Shown in pieces: positions 1 through 9,466 of a stretch of 64,000 nucleotides of DNA. This DNA comes from Cytophagales bacterium (GTDB taxonomy: Bacteria > Bacteroidota > Bacteroidia > Cytophagales > Spirosomataceae). A program made the translations under genes and the position numbers. The notes under the pieces were generated by a model. The model saw only the letters and a list, made by a program, of their open reading frames with translations, had not been told where the DNA came from and searched no databases. The stretch lies in contig RDXN01000079.1 in assembly GCA_004292855.1 (NCBI GenBank), forward strand, positions 1 through 64,000, given 5' to 3'. Numbering within the stretch: the stretch's first letter is position 1; every line of letters begins with the position of its first letter.

Positions 1-84
1 AAGATGAGTTTAAAGCGCAAACGAAAAAAAGCGGCCCGTGATGATGTTTATCTAAAAACGCTCTTGGGCCAACTTAACGTTTGA
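1..84 (+). CDS. C-terminal fragment of an unidentified protein (cut by window edge)
   Basis: Frame 1 is open from the first base to a TGA at 82-84 and reads as a lysine/arginine-rich tail ending in DDVYLKTLLGQLNV. It could be the end of a gene that begins left of the window, or a 26-residue reading frame from the ATG at base 4. The stop falls just before the mirror repeat at 97-212, as real gene ends do elsewhere in this window. The product cannot be recognised from so little sequence. Confidence 0.35.
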   Translation, partial: KMSLKRKRKKAARDDVYLKTLLGQLNV

Positions 85-96
85 TGCAATCCCCCT

Positions 97-212
97 GTTT
101 CAACGCTACGCTGTTTCTGTAGTTTCAATGCCTTCGGCGTTTCAATGGTTTCACAATCTTCTCCGGGAACATAAAACTATAGAAACGCCGAAGGCATTGA
201 AACTACAGAAAC
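97..212. repeat. Mirror (inverted-repeat) intergenic element, perfect 31-bp arms
   Basis: Bases 113-143 and 182-212 are perfect reverse complements (31 of 31) around a 38-base loop. The left flank carries GTTTCAA at 97 and again at 139, 42 bases or six heptamers apart. The element fills the gap between the end of the fragment at 1-84 and the thrS stop codon at 221. It could act as a bidirectional terminator or RNA-stabilising hairpin. It resembles the element at 14108-14245, which also uses GTTTC and CTTCGC-type units. Confidence 0.8.
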
Positions 213-220
213 TTGAAACC

Positions 221-2164
221 TCAAACCTTTATCTCCTTTTGAAACAACGCCGTAAATTCTTCTACGCTCATTGCACCAAGGTCGCCTTGCCCTTTACGCC
301 TGACCGACACTTTACCTTCGGCCTGCTCTTTATCGCCCACGATAAGCATAAACGGCACTTTCGACACCTCGGCGTCGCGAATTTTACGGCCAATTTTCTC
401 GTCGCGTAAATCCACGTACCCCCGAATATCACTCTCCTGAAGCGTCAGGAAAAGGTCGTTGGCGTAGTCTTCGTACTTCTCCGAAATAGGCAGAATCGCG
501 ATTTGATCGGGCGAGAGCCACAACGGGAAATTACCCGCCGTGTTTTCGATCAGGATGGCAATAAACCGCTCCATCGACCCGAACGGGGCGCGGTGAATCA
601 TCACAGGTCGGTGCTTTTGGTTGTCGGCACCAACATACTCCAGTTCAAAGCGGTTTGGCAGGTTATAATCGACCTGAATCGTACCCAACTGCCACTTTCG
701 GCCCAGGGCGTCTTTCACCATAAAGTCGAGCTTGGGGCCGTAGAAAGCCGCTTCGCCTTTCTCGGTCACGGTGGGCAGGCCTTTCTCCCGCGCCGACTCG
801 ATAATGGCCGACTCGGCTTTCTCCCACAGGTCATCAGAGCCGATATATTTGGCCCCATTGTCGGGGTCGCGCAACGAAATTTGCGCACTGTAATCATTGA
901 AACCGAGCGAGGTAAATACGTACTGAACCAGGTCGATTACCTTCATAAACTCTTCCTTCACCTGATCGGGGCGGCAGAAAATGTGGGCGTCGTCCTGCGT
1001 GAAGCCCCGCACCCGCGTCAGCCCGTGCAACTCACCCGACTGCTCATACCGGTACACCGTTCCGAACTCAGCCAGTCGCAGCGGCAGGTCTCGGTACGAC
1101 CGGGGCCGCGACTTGTAAATTTCGCAGTGGTGAGGGCAGTTCATTGGTTTCAGCAAAAACTCCTCATTCGGGTCGGGCGTTCTGATGGGCTGAAACGAGT
1201 CTTCGCCGTATTTTTCCCAGTGCCCGGAGGTAACGTACAATTGCTTGCTGCCAATGTGGGGCGTAACAACCGGCGAGTAGCCCGCCCGCACCTGCGCCCG
1301 ACGCAAAAAGTTTTCGAGCCGCTCCCGGATCAGGGCACCTTTGGGCAACCAAAGCGGTAGCCCCTGCCCTACTTTCTCGGAGAACGTGAACAAATCGAGT
1401 TCTTTACCCAGTTTGCGGTGGTCGCGTTTCTTGGCTTCTTCGAGCAAGGTCATGTACTCCTCCAGTTCCTTTTGCTTCGGGAACGTGACGCCGTAAATGC
1501 GGGTGAGCATCTTGTTCTTTTCGTCGCCCCGCCAATACGCTCCAGCCACGTTCATTAGCTTGGCCGCCTTAATAAAACCTGTATTTGGGATGTGTGGCCC
1601 CCGGCAAAGGTCGGTGAATCCACCCTGCGTGTAAAACGTGATGGAGCCATCTTCGAGACCCTGAATCAGTTCAATTTTGTAAGGATCGCCCTTCTCGGTA
1701 AAGTAGGCCATAGCGTCGTCTTTCGCGACGGGCTGCCGGACAAACTCGTTTTTCTGGCGGGCCAGTTCGAGCATTTTGTCTTCGACCTTTTTGAAGTCGT
1801 CCTGCGAGAAGTGTTTCCCCTCAAAATCGACGTCATAGTAAAACCCATTCTCGACGGCGGGGCCAATAGCCAGTTTAACACCGGGGTATAACGCTTCCAG
1901 AGCCTCGGCCATGAGGTGAGCCGACGAGTGCCAGAACGTGGCTTTCCCATCGCGGTCGTTCCAGGTGAGCAGTTGAACTTCGGCATCACCGTCGATGGGC
2001 AGGTTGGCATCCTGCACCTTGCCGTTCACTTTGGCGGCCAATACGTTACGGGCCAGTCCCTCGCTGATACTGAGCGCAACGTCGTGACTGGAACTTCCTT
2101 TAGGATACTCGCGTACGCTACCGTCGGGCAGGGTTACGCGCATGAGTTGGTCTTGAGCAATCAT
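221..2164 (-). CDS. thrS: Threonine--tRNA ligase
   Basis: Class II aminoacyl-tRNA synthetase that charges tRNA-Thr in the cytoplasm. At 647 residues it is full length. An N-terminal TGS domain (about 8-68) is followed by the editing domain with HSSAH (H79, H83) and C187/H191, then the catalytic core with zinc ligands C343 (MNCPHHC), H394 and H524, motif 2 around 372 ([20 protein letters not shown]) and a C-terminal anticodon-binding domain. The stop codon lies against the repeat at 97-212. The upstream TPR gene ends 3 bases before the start, so the two are probably co-transcribed. No infC, rpmI or rplT follows, unlike thrS loci of many bacteria. Confidence 0.98.
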   Translation of the reverse strand: MIAQDQLMRVTLPDGSVREYPKGSSSHDVALSISEGLARNVLAAKVNGKVQDANLPIDGDAEVQLLTWNDRDGKATFWHSSAHLMAEALEALYPGVKLAIGPAVENGFYYDVDFEGKHFSQDDFKKVEDKMLELARQKNEFVRQPVAKDDAMAYFTEKGDPYKIELIQGLEDGSITFYTQGGFTDLCRGPHIPNTGFIKAAKLMNVAGAYWRGDEKNKMLTRIYGVTFPKQKELEEYMTLLEEAKKRDHRKLGKELDLFTFSEKVGQGLPLWLPKGALIRERLENFLRRAQVRAGYSPVVTPHIGSKQLYVTSGHWEKYGEDSFQPIRTPDPNEEFLLKPMNCPHHCEIYKSRPRSYRDLPLRLAEFGTVYRYEQSGELHGLTRVRGFTQDDAHIFCRPDQVKEEFMKVIDLVQYVFTSLGFNDYSAQISLRDPDNGAKYIGSDDLWEKAESAIIESAREKGLPTVTEKGEAAFYGPKLDFMVKDALGRKWQLGTIQVDYNLPNRFELEYVGADNQKHRPVMIHRAPFGSMERFIAILIENTAGNFPLWLSPDQIAILPISEKYEDYANDLFLTLQESDIRGYVDLRDEKIGRKIRDAEVSKVPFMLIVGDKEQAEGKVSVRRKGQGDLGAMSVEEFTALFQKEIKV

Positions 2165-2167
2165 AAT

Positions 2168-3370
2168 CTATTTTGTCGAATCCCGCCGGGTTGAGAGTTG
2201 CGTGCGGGGTTGGATGGTCGGAATGTCTACCCGAGTGTCGGTGGGTGGGCTACCCGTTGTGCTGACTGCGGCAGCTTCGTCGGGCAAACCTACGGTATTA
2301 TATCGATACGGATTATACAACCGGCGTTGCGCACGGGCCATGCCTGCATAGGCTTGTCCGTCGTTGGCGTCTAGTTGCGTGCTTTGCGTGTACGACGCAA
2401 TTGCCCCTTCATACTGCCCCAATTGCTCCTGACAAAAGCCGATATAGGTATGAATACGCGGGAACTTAGCATTCAATTGTAGCACCCGGTTGAAGTTGGT
2501 AAGGGCTTGCGTGTAGGCTCTCCAGCGTTGCAGGATCAGCCCAGCCTGAAAATTAGCCTGATAATAGGTGGGGTCAAGTTTTACCGTCTCCTGGTACGAC
2601 GTCAGGGCACTATCTAAACGCCCCGCCGACTGGTAAATCATGCCCCGCCCAAATGTCAGGCGCGGATTATTGGGGAAATACCGGATTGCCTGCTCATTAT
2701 ACGACAAAGCCGCTCCTATATTACCCAATGAGCGGTACACCGACGCCAACTGATTGTAGGTTTCCAGATACCGAGGTTTCAATTTCAGTGACTGCTGATA
2801 CAAGGCCAATGCCTGCGTCGTATCGCCCTGTCGGGCGGTGATGAGTCCGTTAAAAAAATAGGCCTCACCGTCGTACGGGGCCATTTGTAAGGCCTTGGCC
2901 AGGTACAACCGCGCTTTGGCAAACTGATTATTTTGTTGCCATACATCGGCCAGAAGGGTGTATAACTCGGGCGAATCGGCCCCCAGGATTTCGGCTCGTT
3001 GCGCGTTTTCGAGGGCCTTTTGCGGTAGTTTGAGTACACGCAGGACCTGCGCCCGAATCAGGAAATAATTTCCATCGGTATTGTTGCGACTGATGGCCTC
3101 GTCGATGTCGGAGAGAGCTTCTTTGGTGCGGCCCATATCCAGATGTACGGAGGCCCGCTTGGCATAGGCCGATGGTGCCGACGATTGGTTGATGGCTCTC
3201 GTCAGGGCCTGGAGGGCAGCTTCGGTTTGGGCACTATCGCTACCGATGGGCAACGGCGGAATCCGCGTTTGCTGACGTGTATCGGTCCCGCAACTGGTTA
3301 TAAAGAGTGAAAGAGTGAACGGAATAAAGAGTGAAAGAGCGAAGGAGTGAAAGAGTGGTTTGTGGACCAT
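2168..3370 (-). CDS. TPR-repeat lipoprotein
   Basis: About 400 residues. The ATG at 3370 is preferred over the in-frame ATG at 3436 because it places a signal peptide directly before a lipobox (LFITSCGT, Cys about 29). The mature part is a solenoid of about eight to nine tetratricopeptide repeats, visible from recurrent patterns such as AYFFNGLITARQGDTTQALA and ANFQAGLILQRW. It probably sits in the outer or inner membrane as a scaffold; the partner is unknown. The hydrophobic core of the signal peptide is encoded by the octamer repeat at 3302-3357, an unusual origin. It lies 3 bases upstream of thrS. Confidence 0.85.
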   Translation of the reverse strand: MVHKPLFHSFALSLFIPFTLSLFITSCGTDTRQQTRIPPLPIGSDSAQTEAALQALTRAINQSSAPSAYAKRASVHLDMGRTKEALSDIDEAISRNNTDGNYFLIRAQVLRVLKLPQKALENAQRAEILGADSPELYTLLADVWQQNNQFAKARLYLAKALQMAPYDGEAYFFNGLITARQGDTTQALALYQQSLKLKPRYLETYNQLASVYRSLGNIGAALSYNEQAIRYFPNNPRLTFGRGMIYQSAGRLDSALTSYQETVKLDPTYYQANFQAGLILQRWRAYTQALTNFNRVLQLNAKFPRIHTYIGFCQEQLGQYEGAIASYTQSTQLDANDGQAYAGMARAQRRLYNPYRYNTVGLPDEAAAVSTTGSPPTDTRVDIPTIQPRTQLSTRRDSTK

Positions 3371-3474
3371 CTTTCGCTCCGCTTCGGCGGTCCGATTCTG
3401 CCTTTCACTCTCTATCTTTTCGATTCGCTTTTTCACTCTTTATGTCCGTTTCGCCGGTCCGATTCGCTCTTTAT
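3302..3474. repeat. Octamer-built mirror element overlapping a signal peptide
   Basis: From 3302 the plus strand reads as successive 8-base units: AAAGAGTG, AAAGAGTG, AACGGAAT, AAAGAGTG, AAAGAGCG, AAGGAGTG, AAAGAGTG. Bases 3401-3474 carry the reverse-complement type (TTTCACTC, TTCGCTCTTTAT), including two copies of CGGTCCGATTC at about 3388 and 3455. The left part is inside the coding region of the TPR lipoprotein. Read on the minus strand it gives LFHSFALSLFIPFTLSLF, the signal-peptide core. Confidence 0.75.
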
Positions 3475-3484
3475 ACAAAGGTAG

Positions 3485-4375
3485 TTAAAAGCGGTAAAAC
3501 ACGCCCAGAGGGAGCCGTTTTTGGTAATTATCGTCCAGATACAACTCGCCCCACTCGGCCCCAGCGGGTTGCCCAAAGACCTGCCGCATGAGGTTGTCCA
3601 GAATGAGCGACGAGAACCCGAGCGAATACAGATTGATGATAAAGAACCGGTTGTTGCGGTCGAGGAGGTCGGCGCAGGTTTTGAGGAGGTCGAGAAGATG
3701 GTCTTCCAGCACCCATTTTTCGCCATCGGGGCCGCGCCCGTACGCCGGTGGGTCCATAATAATGCCGTTATAGGTGTTTCCCCGCCGTGCTTCCCGCCGA
3801 ACAAACTTGAGCGCGTCTTCGACTATCCACCGGATGTCGGCTAGCCCGCTCGCGTCCATATTCTCCCGCGACCAGGTAATAACGGGTTTCACAGCGTCGA
3901 CGTGGGTTACCTCGGCCCCGGCCTGACAGGCCGCCAACGAGGCCGCGCCCGTATAAGCGAACAGATTTAACACACGTGGACGGGCAACGGCAGCTTTACT
4001 CTGTTGTAGTGCCTTGATGCGGTCGTGAATAAAAGTCCAGTTGGTAGCCTGTTCGGGAAAAATACCCACGTGCTTAAACGACGTCAGGGCCAATTTGAAA
4101 CGTAGGTTCAGCCCTTGTTGATTAAACCCAATCTGCCAGGGGTCGCGCATGGTCGGGGCTTTTTGCCAGTCGCCCCGCTCGGGCGATTGTTTATCACGCC
4201 GGAAGGTGGCCTGCGCACGTCGGGACCATTCATCGGGCGACAGCGACGTGTCCCAGATGGCCTGCGGTTCGGGCCGGGCGAGCACGTACTCGCCAAACCG
4301 TTCGAGTTTCTCGAAATTACCGGAGTCAATTAATTCGTAATCGGGCCAGGGGCCGGGGGTAATCAGTTTCAACAT
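3485..4375 (-). CDS. Class I SAM-dependent methyltransferase (RlmI/RlmK-like)
   Basis: 296 residues. The Rossmann motif I VLNLFAYTGAASLAA (about 134-148) and motif IV MDPPAYGRG (about 206-214) place it with RlmI/RlmK-type 23S rRNA methyltransferases, which methylate a base at C5 or N7. The order FAYTG, then an acidic residue (THVDAVKPV), then DPP is typical. No PUA domain is present at the N-terminus, so it is shorter than E. coli RlmI, and the exact target base cannot be told. Its stop codon is 11 bases from the mirror element at 3302-3474. Confidence 0.8.
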   Translation of the reverse strand: MLKLITPGPWPDYELIDSGNFEKLERFGEYVLARPEPQAIWDTSLSPDEWSRRAQATFRRDKQSPERGDWQKAPTMRDPWQIGFNQQGLNLRFKLALTSFKHVGIFPEQATNWTFIHDRIKALQQSKAAVARPRVLNLFAYTGAASLAACQAGAEVTHVDAVKPVITWSRENMDASGLADIRWIVEDALKFVRREARRGNTYNGIIMDPPAYGRGPDGEKWVLEDHLLDLLKTCADLLDRNNRFFIINLYSLGFSSLILDNLMRQVFGQPAGAEWGELYLDDNYQKRLPLGVFYRF

Positions 4376-4386
4376 TCAGGGGGATT

Positions 4387-5220
4387 TTATTCCAGCCTCC
4401 AGGTGTCGATGGCGATTTTTTCGACAAACCACCACAAATCCCAGCGGTTGAGCAGGACGGTTCCCCGCTTAACAATGGAGTTAGTATCTCCGTTCACCCC
4501 CAACTGTACTTGTAGCGTCACCAGGGCCGACTGGGCTTCGGGGTCGATCTGAATCTGTTGGATCGAAGCTCCTCTGAGCCTGTGGGGCCACCAATTCTCC
4601 GACAACTCATTAAATGCGGCCTGTGTGGCAGGGGCCAGGGTTATTGATCGCCGACCTGTCCAGGTTTCGGTCAAGAAGTGAGCCGACAAACAGCGACACA
4701 GCGATTTCGTCTTACCGTGGATAAGGCCCCTAACCAGCAACTGAGTCTGCCGAACGATATCATACCGGTGGTTGGGATGGAACTCTTCATAAATAAACGT
4801 AATTCCTTCGTCGTCGGTCAGGTCGGGGGACTGGTACGAAAATAATTCGTTTGTTACGAACCGGTAAATGGTTCTGTCGGAATAATCGCCGGGCGACAGG
4901 ATATCAAGTTTAATGCCAAATTTACTCAAACACACGATCATTGCTCCCAGGGCGTGTGTTATTTCGGCATCGGTCAGGTCGGTATCGGGCCGAAAAGGCG
5001 GGCATCCGATGGTCTCGTAGACCGACACGAGCGTTTTCGGCTCAACAGTAGGTTGGATAGCCAACATGCTGTCCAGATAGTTGCTAACTAGTTCTGGAGG
5101 GGTATCTTCACTAAATGGGTCAATCTGAATTTTGTGTTCCAGCTCAAGCTTCAACATCTTAAACTGGTTGTCGGCTCGCAGCCACTCGTCGGGCGTCAAC
5201 AGGTCTAGAGGGGTACGCAT
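4387..5220 (-). CDS. Conserved protein of unknown function
   Basis: 277 residues with no signal peptide or membrane segment, so probably cytoplasmic. An N-terminal half with helical character contains GCPPFRPDTDLTDAEITHAL, and a tryptophan-rich C-terminus reads LLNRWDLWWFVEKIAIDTW. I do not recognise a named domain. The C-terminal strand pattern resembles SnoaL/NTF2-like ends of other Bacteroidota proteins, but this is weak. It sits 11 bases upstream of the methyltransferase gene on the same strand and is likely co-transcribed. Confidence 0.75.
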   Translation of the reverse strand: MRTPLDLLTPDEWLRADNQFKMLKLELEHKIQIDPFSEDTPPELVSNYLDSMLAIQPTVEPKTLVSVYETIGCPPFRPDTDLTDAEITHALGAMIVCLSKFGIKLDILSPGDYSDRTIYRFVTNELFSYQSPDLTDDEGITFIYEEFHPNHRYDIVRQTQLLVRGLIHGKTKSLCRCLSAHFLTETWTGRRSITLAPATQAAFNELSENWWPHRLRGASIQQIQIDPEAQSALVTLQVQLGVNGDTNSIVKRGTVLLNRWDLWWFVEKIAIDTWRLE

Positions 5221-5272
5221 AGGGGTGAATGGTTAACACCGTTCACAGCCAAACGGTGTTACCTTCCAACCA

Positions 5273-5887
5273 CTACAAACTTACTGCCAATCTCTCGTCG
5301 ATCTGTTGAATAATTTTAAATAGGTCAGATTGATAGGCTGAGTAGTCTAAGTCATTTACATTGATTATCAGCAACTCGCCCCCTGTGTAGTTTTGAGCGA
5401 ATTCTTCGTATAGCGTGTTCAAACTTTGCAAGTAATCGTCGCTGATTGATTGCTCGAACGAACGGCCCCGTTTTTGTATCTGCCCTCTGAGTTTTGGCAA
5501 ATCAGCCCGCAGGTAAATCATCAGATCGGGGGCCTGCACCGTACTGACCATATTATTGAACAACGTGCGGTAGGTCTGATAGTCGCGCTCAATCATATTA
5601 CCGCTCTGGTAGAGGTTGGTGGCAAAGATATAGGCGTCTTCGTAAATGGTCCGGTCCTGGATAACACTCCGCCCGCTTTCGCGAATGGTTTTGACCTGCT
5701 CAAATCGGCTGTTCAGAAAATAAATCTGGAGGTTGAACGCCCACCGCTCCATGTCACCGTAGAAATCGGCTAAATACGGGTTTCCTTCAACGGCTTCGTA
5801 CAAAACATCCCAACCATAATGGTTGGCTAATAGCTGCGCGAGGGTGGTTTTTCCCGCACCAATGTTTCCGGTAATGGCAATGTGCAT
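5273..5887 (-). CDS. Deoxynucleoside kinase family protein
   Basis: 204 residues. The P-loop GNIGAGKT is at 7-14, the catalytic acid is in LYEAVEGNP (E31), and the family's DR motif is seen as QDRTIYEDAYIF (77-88). An arginine-rich lid lies near RGRSFEQS. The family phosphorylates deoxynucleosides (dA, dG or dC) in nucleotide salvage; the substrate is not evident. The start at 5887 is only 9 bases from a TAnnTTTG box on the minus strand, suggesting a very short 5' leader. Confidence 0.9.
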   Translation of the reverse strand: MHIAITGNIGAGKTTLAQLLANHYGWDVLYEAVEGNPYLADFYGDMERWAFNLQIYFLNSRFEQVKTIRESGRSVIQDRTIYEDAYIFATNLYQSGNMIERDYQTYRTLFNNMVSTVQAPDLMIYLRADLPKLRGQIQKRGRSFEQSISDDYLQSLNTLYEEFAQNYTGGELLIINVNDLDYSAYQSDLFKIIQQIDERLAVSL

Positions 5888-5896
5888 AGGTTAAAG

Positions 5897-5904
5897 CAAA
5901 AATA
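5897..5904 (-). promoter_or_regulatory. Candidate Bacteroidota -7 box (TATTTTTG) for the deoxynucleoside kinase gene
   Basis: On the minus strand these bases read TATTTTTG, matching TAnnTTTG. They end 9 bases before the start codon at 5887, so transcription would begin almost at the ATG. No good -33 TTG is seen at the expected distance. Confidence 0.45.
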
Positions 5905-6153
5905 ATTGTGGGTTTATAGTTTACGGGGGTGGCCAACCGGCTGCGCCATTCAACTCAACTACGGTGGTCCGTAAAATTGGCGGTTACCAGCCACAAAATC
6001 AATTCGCGATAGGGATGTCATACACAAGAGATTTTTTAGAATCAAGTGTGATTATGCAATCTTCAAAAGTCACTTAACGCCGTATAACAGCCAATTTTTG
6101 AATCTAGATAAGATTTAATTTAACAATTTCAACCTCGTTGCGTTTTGCCTGTG
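5905..6153. other. Intergenic region without recognised gene
   Basis: The 301-base gap between the divergent kinase gene and the TonB receptor gene becomes AT-rich towards the receptor. I see no open frame of note, no tRNA and no riboswitch fold I can name. A long 5' region would leave room for regulation of the receptor. Confidence 0.5.
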
Positions 6154-6161
6154 TAACTTTG
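6154..6161 (+). promoter_or_regulatory. Candidate -7 box (TAACTTTG) for the TonB-dependent receptor gene
   Basis: TAACTTTG matches TAnnTTTG and lies 27 bases upstream of the ATG at 6189. A TTG at 6138-6140 is closer (13 bases) than the usual 19-21, so the -33 element is uncertain. Confidence 0.5.
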
Positions 6162-6188
6162 ACTTAACAAATCAACTTTTATTACACT

Positions 6189-9100
6189 ATGTTAAAAATT
6201 AGTTTATGCTCACTACTTGTACTGTTGACCTTACATTCATGGGCACAGTTTACGGTTACGGGTTCGGTTCGCGACGCGCAGGATCTGGAACTGGCTGGGG
6301 CCAACCTGCAACTAAAAGGCACTAACAAAGGAACCGTAACTGGCCGGGATGGCCGCTATGAGATCAAGGACGTGGCTGCTGGTACGTACACAGTTGTAGC
6401 CAGTTTTGTGGGCTTCGCCACCGTCACTAAAGAAATTACGGTTTCGGCCAACAGCACCCTCAATTTCACCCTCAACGACGATGCTCTTGCCATGAGCGAG
6501 GTGATCGTGACAGGTACGTTTGACCAACGCACGCGTCTGGAGTCGAGCGTGGCCATCTCGACCCTAAATCCCGTGTCGATCCAGCAACGTGCCCCTCGTG
6601 GCACCGGCGATCTGTTGCAGTCGGTGCCGGGTGTTTGGGTCGACAACTCGTCGGGTGAGGTTGGCTCGAAAGTAGTGGCCCGTGGCCTGTCGCCGGTGGG
6701 CAACGATCAGGTGGGTTTCCAGTATGTGAGCTTGCAGGAGGAGGGTTTGCCCGTTATGGGTGCGCAGATGGGCTTTTCGCTTGTCGACATGTATCAGCGG
6801 GCCGACATCACAACGGCACGTATGGAGGCCATTCGGGGCGGTTCGGCGGCTATTACGTCGGCCAACTCGCCAGGGGGTATTTTCAACTTTATCTCGAAAA
6901 CAGGCGGAGCCAAATTTGCAGGCTCGGCCCGGATGACGGGTGGTTTATACGGCAACGGCAACGGCCTGGGCCGGTTCGAGGCTGAGTTTGGTGGCCCACT
7001 AGCCAAAGGCTGGGGCTATCATGTGGGTGGTTTTTACCGGGTTGATCAGGGGGCGCGGACCACGCCGTTCAACGCCAATCAGGGTGGGCAACTTAAGGCC
7101 AACATCAGCAAGCAGTTTGCCAACGGACGGGGTATGTTCAAGGTATACGGTAAATACCTGAACGATCAGAATACGTTTTTCAAGGAGATCGCCCTGACGC
7201 CCGATCTCAAAAAAGGCTATGACCCCGGCAACGGCGATCCGGTCGACATTAACTATTCAACCACGTTTATCGACGTCACGGCGAAGATTCCACTCGCCGA
7301 CGAGTTCCGGGCAGAAAGGCCTTTCAAAGACAATCCGACCCGGCTGTTCGATGCTAAACGGGGCATTCAGAACCGTACAACTGCTGTGGGGCTTGACTTT
7401 AGCTATGACCTGGGCAAAGGCTGGGGGTTGAGTGTGAAAGGCAAACGGTCGACGTTTGATCAGGATTATATTCAGTATCAGGGCAATAGCGTGTTGCCAG
7501 TGTCGCCTGCGGTTGTTGGCTCGGCCTCGCTGGGTGCGCAACAAGGATATTTGCAGTTTGGCGCGGGTGCATTGGCCGCAGCCTCGACCTATGCGACAAC
7601 AGGTGCGCTGGCCCCTCAAATTGCCAATACGCTGGTGCCTTCGGTACTGTCGCCCACGTATATCGACGCCCGTACGAACGAAGTACTGGCCCGGTCGAAC
7701 TTTGCGCTCGTTGGCGGGGTGCCTAGCTCGGTACTCGATCCTAATACCCCCAACAAGTTAGGGCGGTATCTGCTGGCAACGGCCCCCTTGAACATGTTCA
7801 ACAAGACGACCGATCAGATTGCACAGTTGAGCATCAATAAAGAATTGGGTGGGCATCAGCTTACGTTTGGTACCTATTATTCGCGGACGGAGATCGACAC
7901 CCGCTGGTTTGTCGATGGGGTTCTGAGCACGCTGGGGGCTAACCCACGTGCGGTTCGGGTTACGTTCCCGGCACCAGCCGCCTTCCCGGCTGCGGTAGCT
8001 GGTACTTTTGCCGCCGTACCTGCGCTCAATGCCGCCCTGGGTGGTCTGGTGGGTGGTGGCACCTTTATGGCGACCGACTCGAATGGCATTGTTCTCCAGA
8101 GCGGTTTGGCATACACCGTTACCCGTAACGTGCAGCAACTGAATGCGTTCTATCTGAACGATGTGTGGAAAGTAAACGACAAACTGAGCATCGACCTCGG
8201 TGCCCGCTTCGAGACGGTTCGGCACACGGGCGTGAAGCAAGGGTGGCGGGGTGGCACAGCCATCGGGGGCGCGGGAGGCCTGGACCGCAACCTACGTACT
8301 ACTTACGACCTCGGCTCACGGGTTTACAACGGTGATGAGTTTGTGTATGGGGTTGCGTATCAGCCCCAGAGCACCACTTCGGCAACGCTTGCCCGCGATG
8401 CGAGCGGACGTATTATCCCGGCCAATGAAGATGTTGATGGCGACGGTGAGGGCTATCAGTTCAATTATTTGTCGTGGTCAGTGGGGGCTAACTACAAGTT
8501 TACCGACAAAACCGCAGGCTACCTCCGGGTGTCACGGGGTAACAAAGCCCCTGAACTTGACTATTACGCCAACAACTTTGTAAACATTCCCATCGACCGC
8601 AAAGCACCCATCGAGACCGTAACGCAGGCCGAATTGGGCTTTAAGGCCAGCACGCGGAAGCTGTCGTTCTCGGCAACTGGTTTCTACAGTTATCTCGACA
8701 ACGCCTTGTTACAGCTCTTCATCTCCAACGGTTCGTTGAGCTTCTTCACAGACCCGACCTTCAACGCAACGAGGACGGTGGGCCTCGAACTCGAAACGGT
8801 CCTGAAACCCTCTAAATCGTTCGAGGTGCGTGCCCATGCCACGTTGCAAGATGCCAAATATGAGCGGCTCACGTACCAAAATACAGGTGGTAGCACGGAC
8901 CGGGCGTTGTTCTTCAATGAAGATTTCTCAGGCAACCGCGTGAAAGACGTTGCCCCGATTATTCTGGACATCACACCAACGTTCCACGTCGGCAAGTTTA
9001 GCCCTTACCTGAACTACCGCTGGTTTAGCGAGCGGCAGGGCAACCGCCGGAACTCAGTACAACTGGCAGCTTATGGCGTGTTGAGCGCGGGCGTATCGGG

Positions 9101-9383
9101 CGATTTGACGAGCAAATTCAACATTTCGGTACAGACCAGCAACCTGCTCAATAGCGCGGGCATTTTGTTGTTCGGTGGTTACGGTTTGCAGGGTACGTCG
9201 GGCGAGGATATTGCCGTGGGGGGCATTCGCCGACCCGAAGCGCGTTCGAGTACTGGTACGGTTGTGCCAGCGGGCGTGCTAGCCGGCACCGACTTGAACG
9301 TTTTGAACAGCTTAAACTCGCCGGTATTTGCCCGGCCTATCTTGCCCCGTCAGGTGACGGTGTCAGTGTCGTATAAGTTCTAG
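6189..9383 (+). CDS. TonB-dependent outer-membrane receptor
   Basis: 1064 residues. A signal peptide (cleavage after LHSWAQ) is followed by a carboxypeptidase-regulatory-like beta-sandwich (about 21-95; GTVTGRDGRYEIKDVAAGTY), a plug domain (about 120-235; LLQSVPGVWV and MEAIRGGSAAI) and a long 22-strand-type barrel ending in the aromatic-terminal strand VTVSVSYKF. It takes up a ligand across the outer membrane using TonB energy. The SusC signature is absent and no SusD follows, so it is more like siderophore or other nutrient receptors. The barrel segment RVSRGNKAPELDYY is typical. No sigma/anti-sigma pair is adjacent. It stands alone, ending at the hairpin at 9399-9447. Confidence 0.93.
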   Translation: MLKISLCSLLVLLTLHSWAQFTVTGSVRDAQDLELAGANLQLKGTNKGTVTGRDGRYEIKDVAAGTYTVVASFVGFATVTKEITVSANSTLNFTLNDDALAMSEVIVTGTFDQRTRLESSVAISTLNPVSIQQRAPRGTGDLLQSVPGVWVDNSSGEVGSKVVARGLSPVGNDQVGFQYVSLQEEGLPVMGAQMGFSLVDMYQRADITTARMEAIRGGSAAITSANSPGGIFNFISKTGGAKFAGSARMTGGLYGNGNGLGRFEAEFGGPLAKGWGYHVGGFYRVDQGARTTPFNANQGGQLKANISKQFANGRGMFKVYGKYLNDQNTFFKEIALTPDLKKGYDPGNGDPVDINYSTTFIDVTAKIPLADEFRAERPFKDNPTRLFDAKRGIQNRTTAVGLDFSYDLGKGWGLSVKGKRSTFDQDYIQYQGNSVLPVSPAVVGSASLGAQQGYLQFGAGALAAASTYATTGALAPQIANTLVPSVLSPTYIDARTNEVLARSNFALVGGVPSSVLDPNTPNKLGRYLLATAPLNMFNKTTDQIAQLSINKELGGHQLTFGTYYSRTEIDTRWFVDGVLSTLGANPRAVRVTFPAPAAFPAAVAGTFAAVPALNAALGGLVGGGTFMATDSNGIVLQSGLAYTVTRNVQQLNAFYLNDVWKVNDKLSIDLGARFETVRHTGVKQGWRGGTAIGGAGGLDRNLRTTYDLGSRVYNGDEFVYGVAYQPQSTTSATLARDASGRIIPANEDVDGDGEGYQFNYLSWSVGANYKFTDKTAGYLRVSRGNKAPELDYYANNFVNIPIDRKAPIETVTQAELGFKASTRKLSFSATGFYSYLDNALLQLFISNGSLSFFTDPTFNATRTVGLELETVLKPSKSFEVRAHATLQDAKYERLTYQNTGGSTDRALFFNEDFSGNRVKDVAPIILDITPTFHVGKFSPYLNYRWFSERQGNRRNSVQLAAYGVLSAGVSGDLTSKFNISVQTSNLLNSAGILLFGGYGLQGTSGEDIAVGGIRRPEARSSTGTVVPAGVLAGTDLNVLNSLNSPVFARPILPRQVTVSVSYKF

Positions 9384-9398
9384 CTTTTTAACGAAGTG

Positions 9399-9447
9399 TT
9401 TTTTTGTCATGGCTCCGGCCACCCGGCCCGAAGCCATGACAAAAAAA
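9399..9447. terminator. Bidirectional rho-independent terminator
   Basis: Seven T, then GTCATGGCT (9406-9414), pairs with AGCCATGAC (9432-9440) and seven A, with a GC-rich loop. It gives a U-tract on both strands and lies between the convergent receptor and deoxyribonucleotidase genes. Confidence 0.88.
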
Positions 9448-9466
9448 TCGCGCATAAACCACTCTT

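Noticed and set aside
503-1360. Long plus-strand open frame (285 residues) opposite thrS
   Set aside because: It lies entirely antisense to a confident synthetase gene, and its translation has no domain or signal. It is a shadow of codon bias on the other strand.
5888-6188. Riboswitch upstream of the TonB-dependent receptor
   Set aside because: The leader is long enough, but I see no conserved cobalamin, TPP or other riboswitch core.
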